Below, piece after piece: positions 25,251 to 36,967 of a stretch of 64,000 bases of DNA. Every line of letters begins with the position of its first letter. The first letter of the stretch is position 1. The stretch lies in NCBI GenBank assembly GCA_026168455.1, contig JANSJX010000011.1, positions 62,001 to 126,000 on the forward strand, read 5' to 3'. Below the pieces are notes generated by a model, which saw only the letters and a list, made by a program, of their open reading frames with translations, ran no database searches and was not told the DNA's origin. The translations under genes were made by a program, and so were the position numbers. Source of the stretch: Theocolax elegans (taxonomy: Eukaryota; Arthropoda; Insecta; Hymenoptera; Cerocephalidae).

Positions 25251-25706
25251 TTTTTTTTTTTTTTATTTTTTTTTATTTTGTTTAACGTCGCTCTATTTAT
25301 GCTGCCAGGGCTAATCAGCGACGGAGGTGAACGGTGTGTCTGTAAACAAAGCACATGTAGTTGAAACAGTGGTGCTTGTGTCCATCGGAAGATATCATCG
25401 GTTACTGTAATTAGTCTAATAATTACAGTTTCCTGTCCTCCCGATGGAACCACCGCGATCCTCTTTACATCTTTGCGTCCCTAACGTTCCCTATAGTTCA
25501 GATGCCCGTGCCTCTCATGCACTGACAAGTGCACGAAACGCACGCGCACCTGAACTGGCGTCACATTATAGTGACACGCCGAGCCACTGAGTCGCGGTGT
25601 TCGAAAAATGCACATGAAAAAATTTTCAGAGGTACACGTCTGGGATCGAACCCACGACCCTCGGTGTGAGAGTCGGGAGCTCTACCCATGAGACACCGCG
25701 GCTCTT
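25251..25706 (-). mobile_element. tRNA-derived SINE with 12-bp target duplication
   Basis: Read on the minus strand, the head has a tRNA-like segment with an A-box-like GTCTCATGGGTAGAGC and a B box GGTTCGATCCC. The body is about 370 bp and the 3' tail is a long A tract (seen as T at 25251-25278). Perfect 12-bp direct repeats GTGGAATACCTT flank it (25239-25250 and 25707-25718), as expected for LINE-driven retroposition. The tail-proximal GCTAATCAGCG.CGGAGGT block is shared with the SINE at 43398-43571, so the two belong to related families with different tRNA-like heads. Confidence 0.85.
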
Positions 25707-25863
25707 GTGGAATACCTTATATATATATATACAACATTTCATACCAAATCCGCAAATGAAAATTTAAAAATTATTGATATTCTACTAAACACCTCCTTTT
25801 TGAACCTAGAATATGTAAAAATATTTTTAGATGCTTTCCTTAGATGTGACAAAAGTTATTAAT

Positions 25864-26870
25864 AACCAATAATTACGTATTTTGCTGTTTTGCACTTATA
25901 TATGACCAATTTTCATGACTTTATAACTCAAAATATATGCATCCTACAAAAGAAATGATAGATACCTTTAGGGCAATACCAAAGTCTTTTAAGAAATTAA
26001 AATTTTTTTTCGCGCCAAAAAAATTTATCATATGTTCCGAGTTTATTGTAAAAGTAAGTGTTCTAGATAAAAAATAAAGTGTTGGCCCCGCTAGCTATCA
26101 TAACAAACAACATTTTTGTCAAAGATGAGAAATTAATATTTTTTAATTTTTTTGAAACTGACTAACTAAATGAAGAGGTTATGTTTCACCTTCTTTTAGT
26201 AAGTCAAATTTTTATCAATAACGAATATATTATTTACTAATAAAATATTACTTATGTCGACTGTAGTATACTAAAATAATTATTATTTTTATCGGTCTTA
26301 CAGTCAATTATATGGGCAGTCAGATTGCCCCTACTTATAATCACCCTCAAAGAATCTATAAAAATACCAATAATTACGTATTTTGCTGTTTTGCACTTAT
26401 ATATGACCAATTTTCATGACTTTATAACTCAAAATATATGCATCCTACAAAAGAAATGATAGATACCTTTAGGGCAATACCAAAGTCTTTTAAGAAATTA
26501 AAAATTTTTTTTCGCGCCAAAAAATTTATCATATGTTCCGAGTTTATTGTAAAAGTAAGTGTTCTAGATAAAAAATAAAGTGTTGTCCCCGCTAGCTATC
26601 ATAACAAACAACATTTTTGTCAAAGATGAGAAATTAATATTTTTTAATTTTTTTGAAAACTGACTAACTAAATGAAGAGGTTATGTTTCACCTTCTTTTA
26701 GTAAGTCAAATTTTTATCAATAACGAAATAATATTATTTACTAATAAAATATTACTTATGTCGACTGTAGTATAACTAAAATAATTATTATTTTTATCGG
26801 TCTTACAGTCAATTATATGGGCAGTCAGATTGCCCCTACTTATAATCACCCTCAAAGAATCTATAAAAAT
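25864..26870. repeat. 502-bp tandem duplication
   Basis: Bases 25864-26365 and 26366 to about 26870 are nearly identical direct copies. Each comprises part of the palindrome arm plus the end of the inverted-repeat element (TCGGTCTTACAGTCAATTATATGGG...). Differences are mainly single-base indels in homopolymers plus a few substitutions (for example TTGGCCCC versus TTGTCCCC). Confidence 0.8.
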
Positions 26871-27060
26871 AAAAATTAAAAATAAAAAATAAAAACACTA
26901 ACTGAAAATAAAAACAAATTATTAATAAAGCAATCTGACTGCCCACCTGCACCAAAAATTTACTAACCCCAAATATGCTGTCCGACGTTTCGAGGTCGCT
27001 GCTGCTCCTCATCATCAGTCCCTGATTGAGCCGATCAATGTCAAAAATCGAAACATTTGA
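26745..27060 (-). mobile_element. Second copy of the hammerhead-containing element
   Basis: Minus-strand copy of the 3491-3824 element, carrying the hammerhead-like core, GGGGTTAGTAAATTTTTGG, the CAGTCAGATTGC pair and one terminal repeat. The head side lacks the inverted repeat seen at 3491, so either this copy is truncated or the two copies have different architectures. Confidence 0.5.
26984..27018 (-). ncRNA. Hammerhead-ribozyme-like motif, second copy
   Basis: On the minus strand: CTGATGA, then GAGG...CCTC as a 4-bp helix, then GAAACGTC. Relative to 3580-3611 the helix has changed from GAGC/GCTC to GAGG/CCTC, a compensatory change that keeps the pairing. An extra T after CTGATGA departs from the canonical core. 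Confidence 0.3.
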
Positions 27061-27395
27061 TTTTTTAGTGTCTGAAGGTCAGTATAATGCAATAATATTC
27101 AATTAATGTTTATAATTAAAATTTCATTCAAATCTTGATATTATTTCTAAATTGATAGGTATGTATCATTTCTTTTGTAGGATGCATATATTTTGAGTTA
27201 TAAAGTCATAAAAATTGGTCATATAAGTGCAAAACAGCAAAATATGTGTTCTTTGGTATTAATAACTTTTGTCATACCTAAGTAAAGCACCTAAATTTTT
27301 TTACATGTTCTAGGTTCAAAATGGAGTTGTTTAGCAGAATATCAATAATTTTTAAATTTTCATTTGCTGATTTAGTATGGAATTCCCCATACATA

Positions 27396-27952
27396 TATTA
27401 TTTATATATAATTTTATTACAATATAATTATTTAAATATTTTAAACTTTTATTTTACAGGGTTTTTGTTGTTCAAATTTGGTGGTTACACTTCAAAATTT
27501 ATTTCTTCTGTGTATTTTTAAATTGAACGATGGGTCACAATATTGGATGAATAATGAGTAAGTAATATTTGCATTTGCGAACGTATTATTTATTTTTAGA
27601 AAGAAAAAAACGTAGAATACATTTATTAATTTATTTATTATAATATATTAATTATATTTTAAATGTAAATATACTTTATAAGTAGATTTATATGTTTAAA
27701 AAATGAAATAAAATTAGTATATCATATTTTTCGTTAATTTGTAAATTAATTTTTTTGTAGTGTAAATTTATACCTTTTGTTTACAATTATTTTTAGTGTA
27801 GTTCCAAAAAATACGCATTAAAAGTGAACATTAAAATTTGTGAAAAGAAAAAGTTCACACAATCAAAAGGCGCGATAGCGCCTGACCCAAGTATAGGCGC
27901 GAGAGCCATTATATACAGCTAACTAGCCCCCCCAGATTTTTCTATATATACA
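27396..27952. repeat. Dispersed repeat homologous to 24040-24720
   Basis: The segment from about 27440 to 27760 is the uninterrupted counterpart of 24040-24720. The remainder to 27952 is AT-rich and featureless. No gene is supported. Confidence 0.5.
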
Positions 27953-28753
27953 TGGGCTATTTCACGTCAAGTGGTACGATGAAAATTTTAAATCGCTCCA
28001 AATTTTGAGAACAGGCTCGAAATATTTTCCAAAAAATAGAAAAAAATTTTTAGGTGTTAAAAATAATTTGCCTTTTTTTAGAAAACTTGCTATTTTTAAA
28101 GCCAATTATCTCAAAATCTATTGATTTTTTTGAAAAAAAATTACAAAAAACTGTTGTTCAAAACAATCTTTAGAACTTATCTACCTGGGTTACAATTCTT
28201 AATTATAAAATCTCGAAGAGATAGAACACCCGAAAATATTGAATATCAAAAAAAGGCCCTAAAATACATGAAAATTAGTGATTTTATGAGATTTATGAGG
28301 CAAAACTTACACCAGCGGTCTTGGCCAATAATCTAACCCAAGCCATTCGAAAGCCCTCGAAAAATGTGATCTTTTGAGCGGTATTAGATGAAAATCGATT
28401 GTGGTGTGGTCGCGTTTCTTTGATATTCAATATTTCCGAGTGCCCTATCTCTTCGTGATTTTAAAATTAAGAATTGTAACCTAGGTAGATAAGTTCTAAA
28501 GATTATTTTGAACAAAAGTTGTTTGTAATGTTTTTTCAAAAAAATCAATAGATTTTGAGATAAATGGCTTTGAAAATAGCAAGTTTTCTAAAAAATTGAT
28601 AAATTTCCATTTTTCATGGTGGTATAACTCTCAGACAAATTATTTTTAACATCTAAAATTTTTTTTCTATTTTTTGGAAAATATTTCCAGCCTGTTCTCA
28701 AAATTTGGAGCGATTTAAAATTTTCATCGTACCACTTGACGTGAAATAGCCCA
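27953..28753. mobile_element. 800-bp near-perfect palindrome, TGGGCTATTTCACGTCAAGTGG family
   Basis: Both ends read TGGGCTATTTCACGTCAAGT in inverted orientation, and the arms stay complementary to a centre near 28350 (GAACTTATCTACCTGGGTTACA, CACCAGCGGTCTTGGCCAAT). ATATATA tracts lie just outside on both sides. The same family is found at 45655-46666, and the ends are clearly related to the palindrome at 62910-63905. There is no coding capacity. Transcription would give a long hairpin RNA. Confidence 0.8.
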
Positions 28754-29679
28754 CACACATATATATATTTATATAAATTTTAGATGATGACTTCATTTAT
28801 TAAAAGTTTTTGGAAAACGTTAAAGTATTTAATAAACGCAAGTGACTAGATTCAATTTGGTTTAAATAAACGTGAGCAATTGTGCACCGCGCTAAGCCTC
28901 TTTTTCCTTAAAATAGCATCCATTTTTGAAAAATCTTCAAATTAATGTTGCTACCATTTAATCTTAATTATATTAATGTAGTCAACGTGGAAGTGCAGTA
29001 TTTTTACATATATTAATTTGGGGGGGAGGGGGCACTATTCGAAATAATCGGGAAATTATGGACCACCCTAATGTTTTTAGAAGATATATTTTGTGGAGAA
29101 AACTTGATATCGCGGTGGACAGCCTTTTGCTAGACGCCACAGCGGAGCCAAATGCTTCTTGCGTATCATCAATTTTTGGATTCATTTAAAATTATGTTTG
29201 AGCTTTTTTCAACTAATAATTGTTTAAACCATACATAAGATATTTTTTATTTAAATAGTTCGTTTAAAAGAAAAAAATAAAATTTTTTTTAAATCTCGTT
29301 ATTTTACACAAAAAATTAATTTTATAACAATATATTTATTCTTAAACGAAGAACTGTAACAATAAAATAAGCTAATTTAAAACAATATTCACAAAAAAAT
29401 TCGAATTAATCTAAAAATTGATGAAATGCATGGAACATTTGTCACCACACACTGATTTTGATACATTTAACTGTTTAACTTTGGTTAAAAGATTTTCTTT
29501 TGTTGAATTTTTCCAATAATATTTATATTTTTACTACAAATATATCATAAACGTTTTAAATCAAAAAAGTTGAAAAACAAAACAAAATTTTTTATTTTTT
29601 CTGAACCTATAACTCTATTGTTAAAACCTTTAATTTTAAGAATTACACTAAATTGACTTTTCCTACAAAATGTATAAAT
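28754..29679. other. Intergenic, nothing recognised
   Basis: A G-rich run (GGGGGGGAGGGGGCA, near 29019) starts a roughly 170-bp patch with somewhat higher GC and a 67-codon minus-strand frame that I cannot assign. The remainder is AT-rich. Confidence 0.45.
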
Positions 29680-30605
29680 CGATGGCTCCTAATCATATAA
29701 TGCTATTTCAAAAAACGAGTTCATACAATGCTAATTCAAAAGAATGTTTCATATCATTCTATTTCAGAAAGTTCTTTCATAGAAGGCTATTTCAAAAAGT
29801 TCTTTCATATAATGCTATTTCAAAAAACTGTTTCACATAATTCCATTTCAAAATAAATTTCATATAATGCTATTTGAAAAATACTTTCATAAGATTCTAT
29901 TTCAGAATGTGATTTCATATAATTCTATTTGAAAATACAATTTCATATGATGCTATTTAAAACGTAATTTTATAGAATGATGTTTTAAAAAGTGTCAAAA
30001 TAATTCTATCGAACCCGGGACTTTATTCAGTAAGACTAAAATCCCTAAAAGGTAAATAAAAGAAATTACTTAATTTTTAATGTTAATAATACGATATAAT
30101 TAAATTATTTTAAATGAATGCAATATTTATTACTTATTAATAAAACTTTTAATTTCAGCATTAACATTATAGTTTACTTGAATAAACAATTTTTGTATCT
30201 ATTTAAATAAAATATTTAAAAAAATTAAATTTTTTTAAAAATTGATGTAAAAATATTTTGTTTAAATAGATACAAAAATTGTTACAAAAAAGTCCCGGGT
30301 TCGATAGAATTATTTTGACACTTTTTAAAACATCATTCTATAAAATTACGTTTTAAATAGCATCATATGAAATTGTATTTTCAAATAGAATTATATGAAA
30401 TCACATTCTGAAATAGAATCTTATGAAAGTATTTTTCAAATAGCATTATATGAAATTTATTTTGAAATGGAATTATATGAAACAGTTTTTTGAAATAGCA
30501 TTATATGAAAGAACTTTCTGAAATAGAATGATATGAAACATTCTTTTGAATTAGCATTGTATGAAATCGTTTTTTGAAATAGCATTATATGATTAGGAGC
30601 CATCG
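29680..30605. mobile_element. Foldback-like element with arms of 27-28-bp tandem subrepeats
   Basis: Inverted ends CGATGGCTCCTAATCATATA on both sides. Each arm (about 29695-30020 and 30280-30590) is a tandem series of degenerate 27-28-bp units of the form TTCATATAATGCTATTTCAAA. The left arm has one unit more than the right, but matching units in the two arms are almost identical, so the arms have stayed paired or been homogenised. AAAT lies outside both ends and may be part of a target duplication. Subrepeat-built inverted ends are the hallmark of Foldback-type elements. No coding capacity. Confidence 0.8.
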
Positions 30606-31752
30606 AAATGTTTGTTGAAAAATTGCTTTCTATATTTTGGAAAATAAACGCTAAGTTTCCGACATATAATCAAAAACTACACGTTTAAATTTGATAAAAA
30701 ATATTTTTTTATCAAACACTTCCTCAATTGATTATTTTTAATAGATATGGGCATTACAAGAATGAAAAATATGTTATTGGTGTATATTATCTAGAAAAAT
30801 ATTATTACTATAGATTCGAATTAACGAAATATTCATCTAAAAGGTACAATACTTTTTTCGTTGTGTGTTTCAAAATTGTAACTAAGTTATTGTTTAAAGA
30901 TGAGAATTATTTAAGATGTGGACATAATTAACATTAGAATAACTATCACTAGTGTCAATGCAACACGTGATCATACACGATAAAGCTTCGTTTTTTGCAA
31001 GCCTTGCATCGCCGTCGTGGCCTTTCGATTACACGTGGCGATCTAGTTCAATTATTATTACTCATGAGCAAATGATAAAATTAAAAAAATGACTTGTTTT
31101 TACTTAAGTTTTTCAAATTTTATTATATCTTTTGTTAAAGGATGTATCCTAACTATGTCAATGTAAAATACAATCATGATTTTTGATATTCAATAAAAGA
31201 TCAAAATATTATATTACGTCTGCAAATTCAATATAAGCTTATATATAAATGTATACATTTTTACGAGTTATACTATTGAGAACATTTGACCTGTTTATCC
31301 AATTAAATATTCCTATAACAAAAATATGCTAAATAATATATTTACTCCATCTGTTGTTGACAAATATAATAGTAATAATAATAATTCATTTCGAATTATA
31401 TTTGCGAGTCATGACCTTTCTACCCCATTCTACTAGATTTGAGGAATTATTACTTGAAATCCACAATTAATAAATCGACGATATTTTCGTAATTAATGAC
31501 TAATTAATCAGCTAGTATTATTATTAGTATTATTACTAAAGAAAAATCCAGGTACTAACATGTTTATGTAAATTATTTAAATTAATAAGTAAACAATAGT
31601 ATACGGTATTATATAATGTATTTCAACAAATAAAAGCATAATTAATAAGTGTCTTACATAACCTTTCGTACGCCCTTCGTATGGTGCGTACATCTTATTG
31701 CTGGCGTACATCCTTTGAAGCTGTGACATTGGTTAATTCAGGTGCCCGGTTA
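30606..31752. other. Intergenic, nothing recognised
   Basis: AT-rich. A 67-codon frame at 30728-30931 has no family likeness. A GC-richer patch at 30965-31035 shows no RNA fold that I can support. Confidence 0.5.
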
Positions 31753-31947
31753 TCACACTCGCTTTACCACGATCAGATCATTTTCAAGTATTAAGTTCTC
31801 AAGAATTTGACCTCTGCCATCTTTTTCGAATGAGCCCCAGCAAGATACCTTGGCATTCGCATCCATTGCAATTAGAATTTTCTGATCCGTTAATCCGTCA
31901 ATTCTGCAGAATTGGGAAACCCTCTCTATAATCTCGAGATTTACTTC
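31753..31947 (-). pseudogene. LINE (non-LTR retrotransposon) endonuclease fragment
   Basis: A 64-codon minus-strand frame ending at a stop. It contains KILIAMDANAKVSCWGS followed by GRGQILENLILENDLIVV. This is the pattern of the apurinic-type endonuclease of non-LTR retrotransposons: the (D)xNA...WGS core, then RG..L...L...L.V, as in R1/jockey-like elements. Only the back half of the domain is left, with no reverse transcriptase nearby, so it is a dead fragment. Confidence 0.65.
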
Positions 31948-32106
31948 ATTTCTCTTTTAACTCAAATAAAAAATCTTTTCTGAATTAAAAAAATGTTCAA
32001 AACTTTGAATGGTAAAAAGAATGTTGACCATTGATACCATTAAAATTATTATAGAAAGCTTCGGCCATTTTGACAGCAATTATGGTAATATTGACCAAAA
32101 TTACCT

Positions 32107-32640
32107 ATCTCAGTACCGTAAGCAATCAGTCATGCCCAACTTCTCTGGGTTATACTCAGGTATCAGCCTTTGCACCATCTCTTGCACTCGGGCCCTCTGA
32201 TTATCCTGCAATTCGGATATACCAGCGCACTCACCATGGATATTCGACGACTGCATTTCAGCATTATCGTCGAATGTTCTCCATTTCCCTTTTTTGGGGG
32301 AATTGCTCTCCTGTCCCAATCAAACATCGAAATCAAAGGCCTTGCCAAAAACCATCCCAAGTAACATGTCAGTGTCTGAATCACTGACTACGTTGAAATG
32401 GATTTGGCCCACCTGACCATCAACTTCTAACATGATGTCGATTGTCCCCACTGCACTAACTGTACCACCACCAAAATTCCTAAGCACCGAATTATTTAGT
32501 CCTAATTCTATTCTTGTACCGCTGCGCTCTTTTCAACCAAACTAATGACAATGTAGACCCGGAATCGACCAATGCCCTATACGTAATTCCTGCTAATTCT
32601 ACGTTAAGAAATTTCCGATTATCTGCATTGATCATAGAGT
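32107..32640 (-). pseudogene. Ty3/gypsy-like pol fragment: retropepsin and start of reverse transcriptase
   Basis: Read on the minus strand, the fragment begins with an aspartic-protease segment carrying ALVDSGSTLSLVW (D-S-G catalytic motif, near 32555-32580) and later DMLLGMVFGKAFDF, equivalent to the conserved hydrophobic-G motif. A frameshift near 32500 and an in-frame stop at 32320-32322 break it. Downstream QEMVQRLIPEYNPEKLGMTD resembles the segment just before the gypsy reverse transcriptase fingers. The upstream part is cut off by the hAT transposon. It is inactive. Confidence 0.65.
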
Positions 32641-32875
32641 CTGACCAGGTCTGGCGATTTTACGCCAAATTGGCGATTTTTTACTTCCAGTGGCGACAAA
32701 AAATATTAAATTGGCGACTTGCAATTTTTCGGCGATTTTAAATATCAGTTTGGCGATATTTGGCGTAATATAATTATCCACATTAATCTATTTTAATGCG
32801 ACTATTTCGATTTGGACAGTCAATAGACTTTTAAAATATCGATAAATATTTACATAATTGAGTATAATTGACCAA

Positions 32876-33052
32876 ACTATCTAAATAATGTGTTGCTTAA
32901 GCTCCCGCCAGGGGCACAATCTATATATCACCAATATTGATACCGAAGTATTATGGTTAAGTAGCAGTGAGCGCTAAGTCGTTGGCTCGCACGCTGAAGA
33001 TCCGAGTTCAAATCCTGGTATTGATAAAGTTTTTTTTATTTTTTTTTTTTAA
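32876..33052 (+). repeat. Left inverted repeat of the hAT element with tRNA-like A and B boxes
   Basis: Inverted counterpart of 36968-37134 (AATGTGTTGCTTAAGCT and GAGTTCAAAT are shared). It contains TGGTTAAGTAG at 32954-32964, a perfect A-box match, and GTTCAAATC at 33006-33014, a perfect B-box core. The 52-base spacing would suit a tRNA with a long variable arm. A T tract follows at about 33030-33050, which could act as a Pol III terminator. Confidence 0.7.
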
Positions 33053-33571
33053 ATAACTATTTTATATTAATTAATTAATTGTATTATTCTGAAATATTTA
33101 TTATAATTTTTATATTTATATTATAAACTATATTACAAATTTTGCATTATTTAGTCCAAGATTTTCAGACTAAATATTAACAATGGATTTTTTCATTGTG
33201 TTTACGTATATATTTATCGAAGTATTTGCAAAATATTTATATGGAAAATTTAACAAAGTTATTTTGTTATTTAATAACAATAATTTCTAATTATTTAAGA
33301 ACGTTAGTATTGCTTACATTTCGAATTTCCCGCTTGTATCCGGTATCGTCATTTATTTAGATGGTGGTTTCTAAATTTTTTTCTTAGCGAGTGGTAACCC
33401 TGATCAAGAGATATAGTGTCTGTATCTCGTATCATTGCAAATTGTTTTTTTCGTGACTGTTGACTAGCAGTTATTATCAGCTGTAAGCTAGGTAGGATTC
33501 TGCTAAACGGTAAAAGTTTATACCGCGAAGAAGAAATTCGTGAAATATAATTTTATTGAATTCTCGCAAAG

Positions 33572-36444
33572 ATGACAACGAGAAAAAGCAGTAGGCATAA
33601 AGATGGTGAAGAAAAAGCGAGACCGTATAATCCTGCTTGGGAAAAAGAAAATTGGGCTGAAGGTAAGCCATTTTATTACAGTCAGTTAGATGTGCTGCAA
33701 ATAATACATCTAAACATTATCGCATATGATATTCCGGCGAATCGGGCGAATCACTAGAATGTTTTAAAAAAAATTTTTAATAATTTTTTCAATTGTTATG
33801 AATTGTTTTTGCTATCGATTTTGTTAATTTTATCACGGCAACCCTAGTAGAATTCAGAATATAAGAAATAGCTGGGAAATTAATAAATGGACAGCGAAAA
33901 TGATTAGGTATTGACTCCCAATGAAACGCTTTTTCGCCCATTTCTTGCACATTTATTAGAATGAGCATAGCACCAAACATAAAGTATTAATTTCTGGGTA
34001 ATGTTCTAAACAAAATGCGAAGCATGTTGTGAAATTTGATCCCTTGTACCATTTCCGATCGAGTCCGATGATTGTTTGCGTCGTACAAATACTCATTTTC
34101 AAGATATTTTAACTTTTATAAATTAATCACCAAATCGATCCGAAACATTTTTACAGCCTTGTTCATAGCCTATAATGCGCCAGGTATCCTGCTTACAGAA
34201 ACTAGTTTTATAAGCTTCAAAATACTTAGTTCAATCCTATAATATTTATAGATTATTTTACAAAATAGCTAGGAAAGGTTAAAAAAGCGTTTCATCGCAA
34301 CCCCAAAAATATACCTAGTTTTACCCTATTTCTAGTTTAACTGGTTAATTGAATTTTTATTTATAAGCTTTATATTTATATACATGTGATTGTGTACCTA
34401 AAAGATATAACTTAGTTTAAATTTAATTTCTTAGGTTGGCTTACGAAAAGTCGAGACGATTTAAAGCAGGCTCATTGCAGGATTTGCAATAAAAATTATA
34501 GAGCACATCGTCTTGACTTGATGCGGCATAAAGAAACGTCTGCACATATTAAAGAGATGCAAAGCATTAATATTAAACAAAAGAAGATAACAAGTATGTG
34601 TAATGCTAATGAAGAAGGTAAAATCAAGGATTTAAAAATGGCAACGTACGTAGCATGTCACAGCAGTCTCAGAAGTTCCGATCATTTGTGTGAGATTTTA
34701 AATAATTTAAAAATAAAAGATTTTAATTTACAATTGCACCGTACAAAATGCGCTAACTTATTAAAATTTGTAATAGCGCCTAATATGCTGAAAGAGTTGG
34801 TAGAAGACGTGGGAAACATGCCTTATTCATTGATCGTTGATGAATCCACCAATTTTAAAAATAAATATCTATGTTTGTGCATTAAATACTATAGTACGAA
34901 TAAAAGTAGAATGACAACAGACTATTTAGGTCTTATAGAAATTGAGAATGCGGATGCAATTACGTTACATGGATTAGTAACTGCTTTTTTAAACCATATA
35001 CATTTAGACATTAACAACTTGATAGGATTAGGTACTGACGGAGGAAGCAACTTATGCGGTAAAAACCACTCCCTTTACGCGCTACTTAAAAAAGAATTAC
35101 CAAAACTGCAGTTAGTCAAATGCGTTTGCCACGCGTTAAATTTAGCAGCCTCTGCTGCAGCAGACGAGTTTCCTGCTTCAGTCGAATATTTAATAAAGGG
35201 AAGTATACAACTGGTTTGCTTTTTCCCCTAAAAGAAAAGCGGAGTACAACGCTTTATGGAAAACATTAAACACGGTAAATAAAGGCCAGGCTCAAAAAAG
35301 TTATCATGAATTTGTTAAACTTTCCACAACACGGTGGCTTGCTCGTTACAGTGCTGTAAATGTTATTATGGAGCACTTTCTTGAGCTTAAAACACATTTT
35401 TCTGTCGTGCATAATCTGGAGAAATGTTACACAGCTAGAATGTTAAATTCAATTTTGCAAGATTTTTCAAATTATTTATATTTGAAAATAATTAGAGTAA
35501 TTTTGTATGAAATTAATCATGCTAACTTAACATTTCAAAAGGAAAATGTTAATTTAGGAAGTGCTTACGACGAATTAAAAGATCTAATTCTACTGTTAGC
35601 GAGGAAACTTTTAAAATCGAACTTTATTTCAAATGATTTAGATGAAATATCTAAAGCATTGCAAAATGATTCTGCCTATTTAGATATATCAAAAATCGAT
35701 TATGGGATCGAATACAACTTTTGTTTGTTAGAAAACAAAGATAAAGTAACATCTGACATGCAAATTGATATTGAAACCAGAGCTTTCAATTACATCAAAA
35801 AATTGTGTATTCAATTATGCACAAGATTACCGGACAATTTAAATCATTTTTTGAATTTAAAATCATTGTGTCCTGACAATTGTTTGAATCAAATAAGACC
35901 CAAATTTAGCGACTTACCGTTTTTAGTTATTTTTGCGGATAAAAGTAAGCTCGGTATTTTACAAAACCAGTACGATAAATTATTGAACGTTAAATGGTCT
36001 GATATTTTAAAAGAAAGTGATCTCAAAGACACATTTCAATTTTGGTCAAAACTATACGATTTTAAAAATGCGGGTGACAAATATGTTTATCGCGAACTCG
36101 CGCATTTCGCATTAACTTTACTGTCGCTCCCAACGAGCAATGCAGTTGTTGAGCGTACATTTTCCGTTATGAATAGTGTTCGGACCAAATTCCGAAACAG
36201 AATGCTGTTAGAATTATTAGATTCTATTTTACGCATAAGAGTTCATTTATATGCAAATAAAATATGCTGTAAAGACTTTACTCCTACCCCTCTTATGCTA
36301 AAAGATTTTAATTCTAATAACGTTTACAAACAAACCCAAGAATCGAATGAAACAGAACTTGCTATGATTGAAAATGAATGGGAAATCGAAGATAGTTTAA
36401 AAGAAATTGAATGTCCATGTATTAGTCTAACAGATTGTTTATAA
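33572..36444 (+). CDS. hAT transposase, two exons, one frameshift
   Basis: Mobilises the surrounding element by cut and paste. Exon 1 is 33572-33662. An intron with GTAAGC donor and TTCTTAG acceptor covers 33663-34434, and the reading continues at 34435. The joined N-terminus gives a BED-like zinc-finger pattern (HCRICNK...H...H, about residues 42-65). SLIVDESTNFKNKYLCLCI carries the first catalytic aspartate region; GLGTDGGSNLCG and CVCHALNLAA are typical hAT motifs. The C-terminus has the hATC dimerisation block (LPTSNAVVERTFSVMNSVRT). One frameshift at about 35196-35215 (AAGGGAAG, consistent with one extra G) puts a stop at 35229-35231; the remaining 1.2 kb is open in the shifted frame. 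Either a barely dead copy or a sequencing error. Confidence 0.8.
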
Positions 36445-36967
36445 AATAAATTTTGCGAATCATTATAATTTTAAAAATCTTTACTAAGATTATATCTATA
36501 AATATAATTATTATTTTTTACGTATTTAAAATGTATACTGCGTTTATATGTTGTATATTTTGTATAAATTAATAAACAAATTATATGTAGTTTTATTTGT
36601 TAATAAATTTGCAAATTTATTCCAAAATAGAACTAATAAGTATTTATTTTCCCACATACATAAATTATTCTAAACCAATTATTTATTATTGAAAAAATAA
36701 ATTTAAGTTTTTAATAATTTTTCATAAAGTGTATATTCATATTGTATATTTTAAATATTTTTTTCCTTAACCTTTTTTGAGTATGTAGAGTTAAATAAAC
36801 AGCTCGTTGAAATAACCTATTTAATTATAATCTCCAATCTCTGTTTATATGTATATATTTGTTATAAAATAAAATAAGAATTACAATTTTTAATTTTATT
36901 TGATATCCTGTTTAAATAGTTTATATTAAGAAGTTTCATTTAATAAAATTATAATTTTAATGATAAA

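Larger units (their letters stand above)
25719..27395. mobile_element. Long inverted-repeat element enlarged by nested insertion and duplication
   Basis: Left arm about 25735-25990 and right arm about 27160-27395 are inverted copies (AAATTTAAAAATTATTGATATTCT..., GATGCATATATTTTGAGTTATAAAGTCAT). TA repeats or ATATAT lie outside both ends. The loop has been expanded by a hammerhead-containing element and by a 502-bp direct duplication. It resembles the other TA-flanked palindromes in overall design. No coding capacity. Confidence 0.65.

Noticed and set aside
25620..25706. A genuine tRNA gene on the minus strand
   Set aside because: Box A and B are present, but the cloverleaf is imperfect, and the unit continues into a SINE body with A tail and target duplications.
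28982..29185. 67-codon minus-strand frame near the G run
   Set aside because: No recognisable motif, partly low-complexity; not enough to call a gene or element.
32070..32387. 105-codon plus-strand frame
   Set aside because: Antisense shadow of the gypsy-like pol fragment, which has the protease motif on the minus strand.
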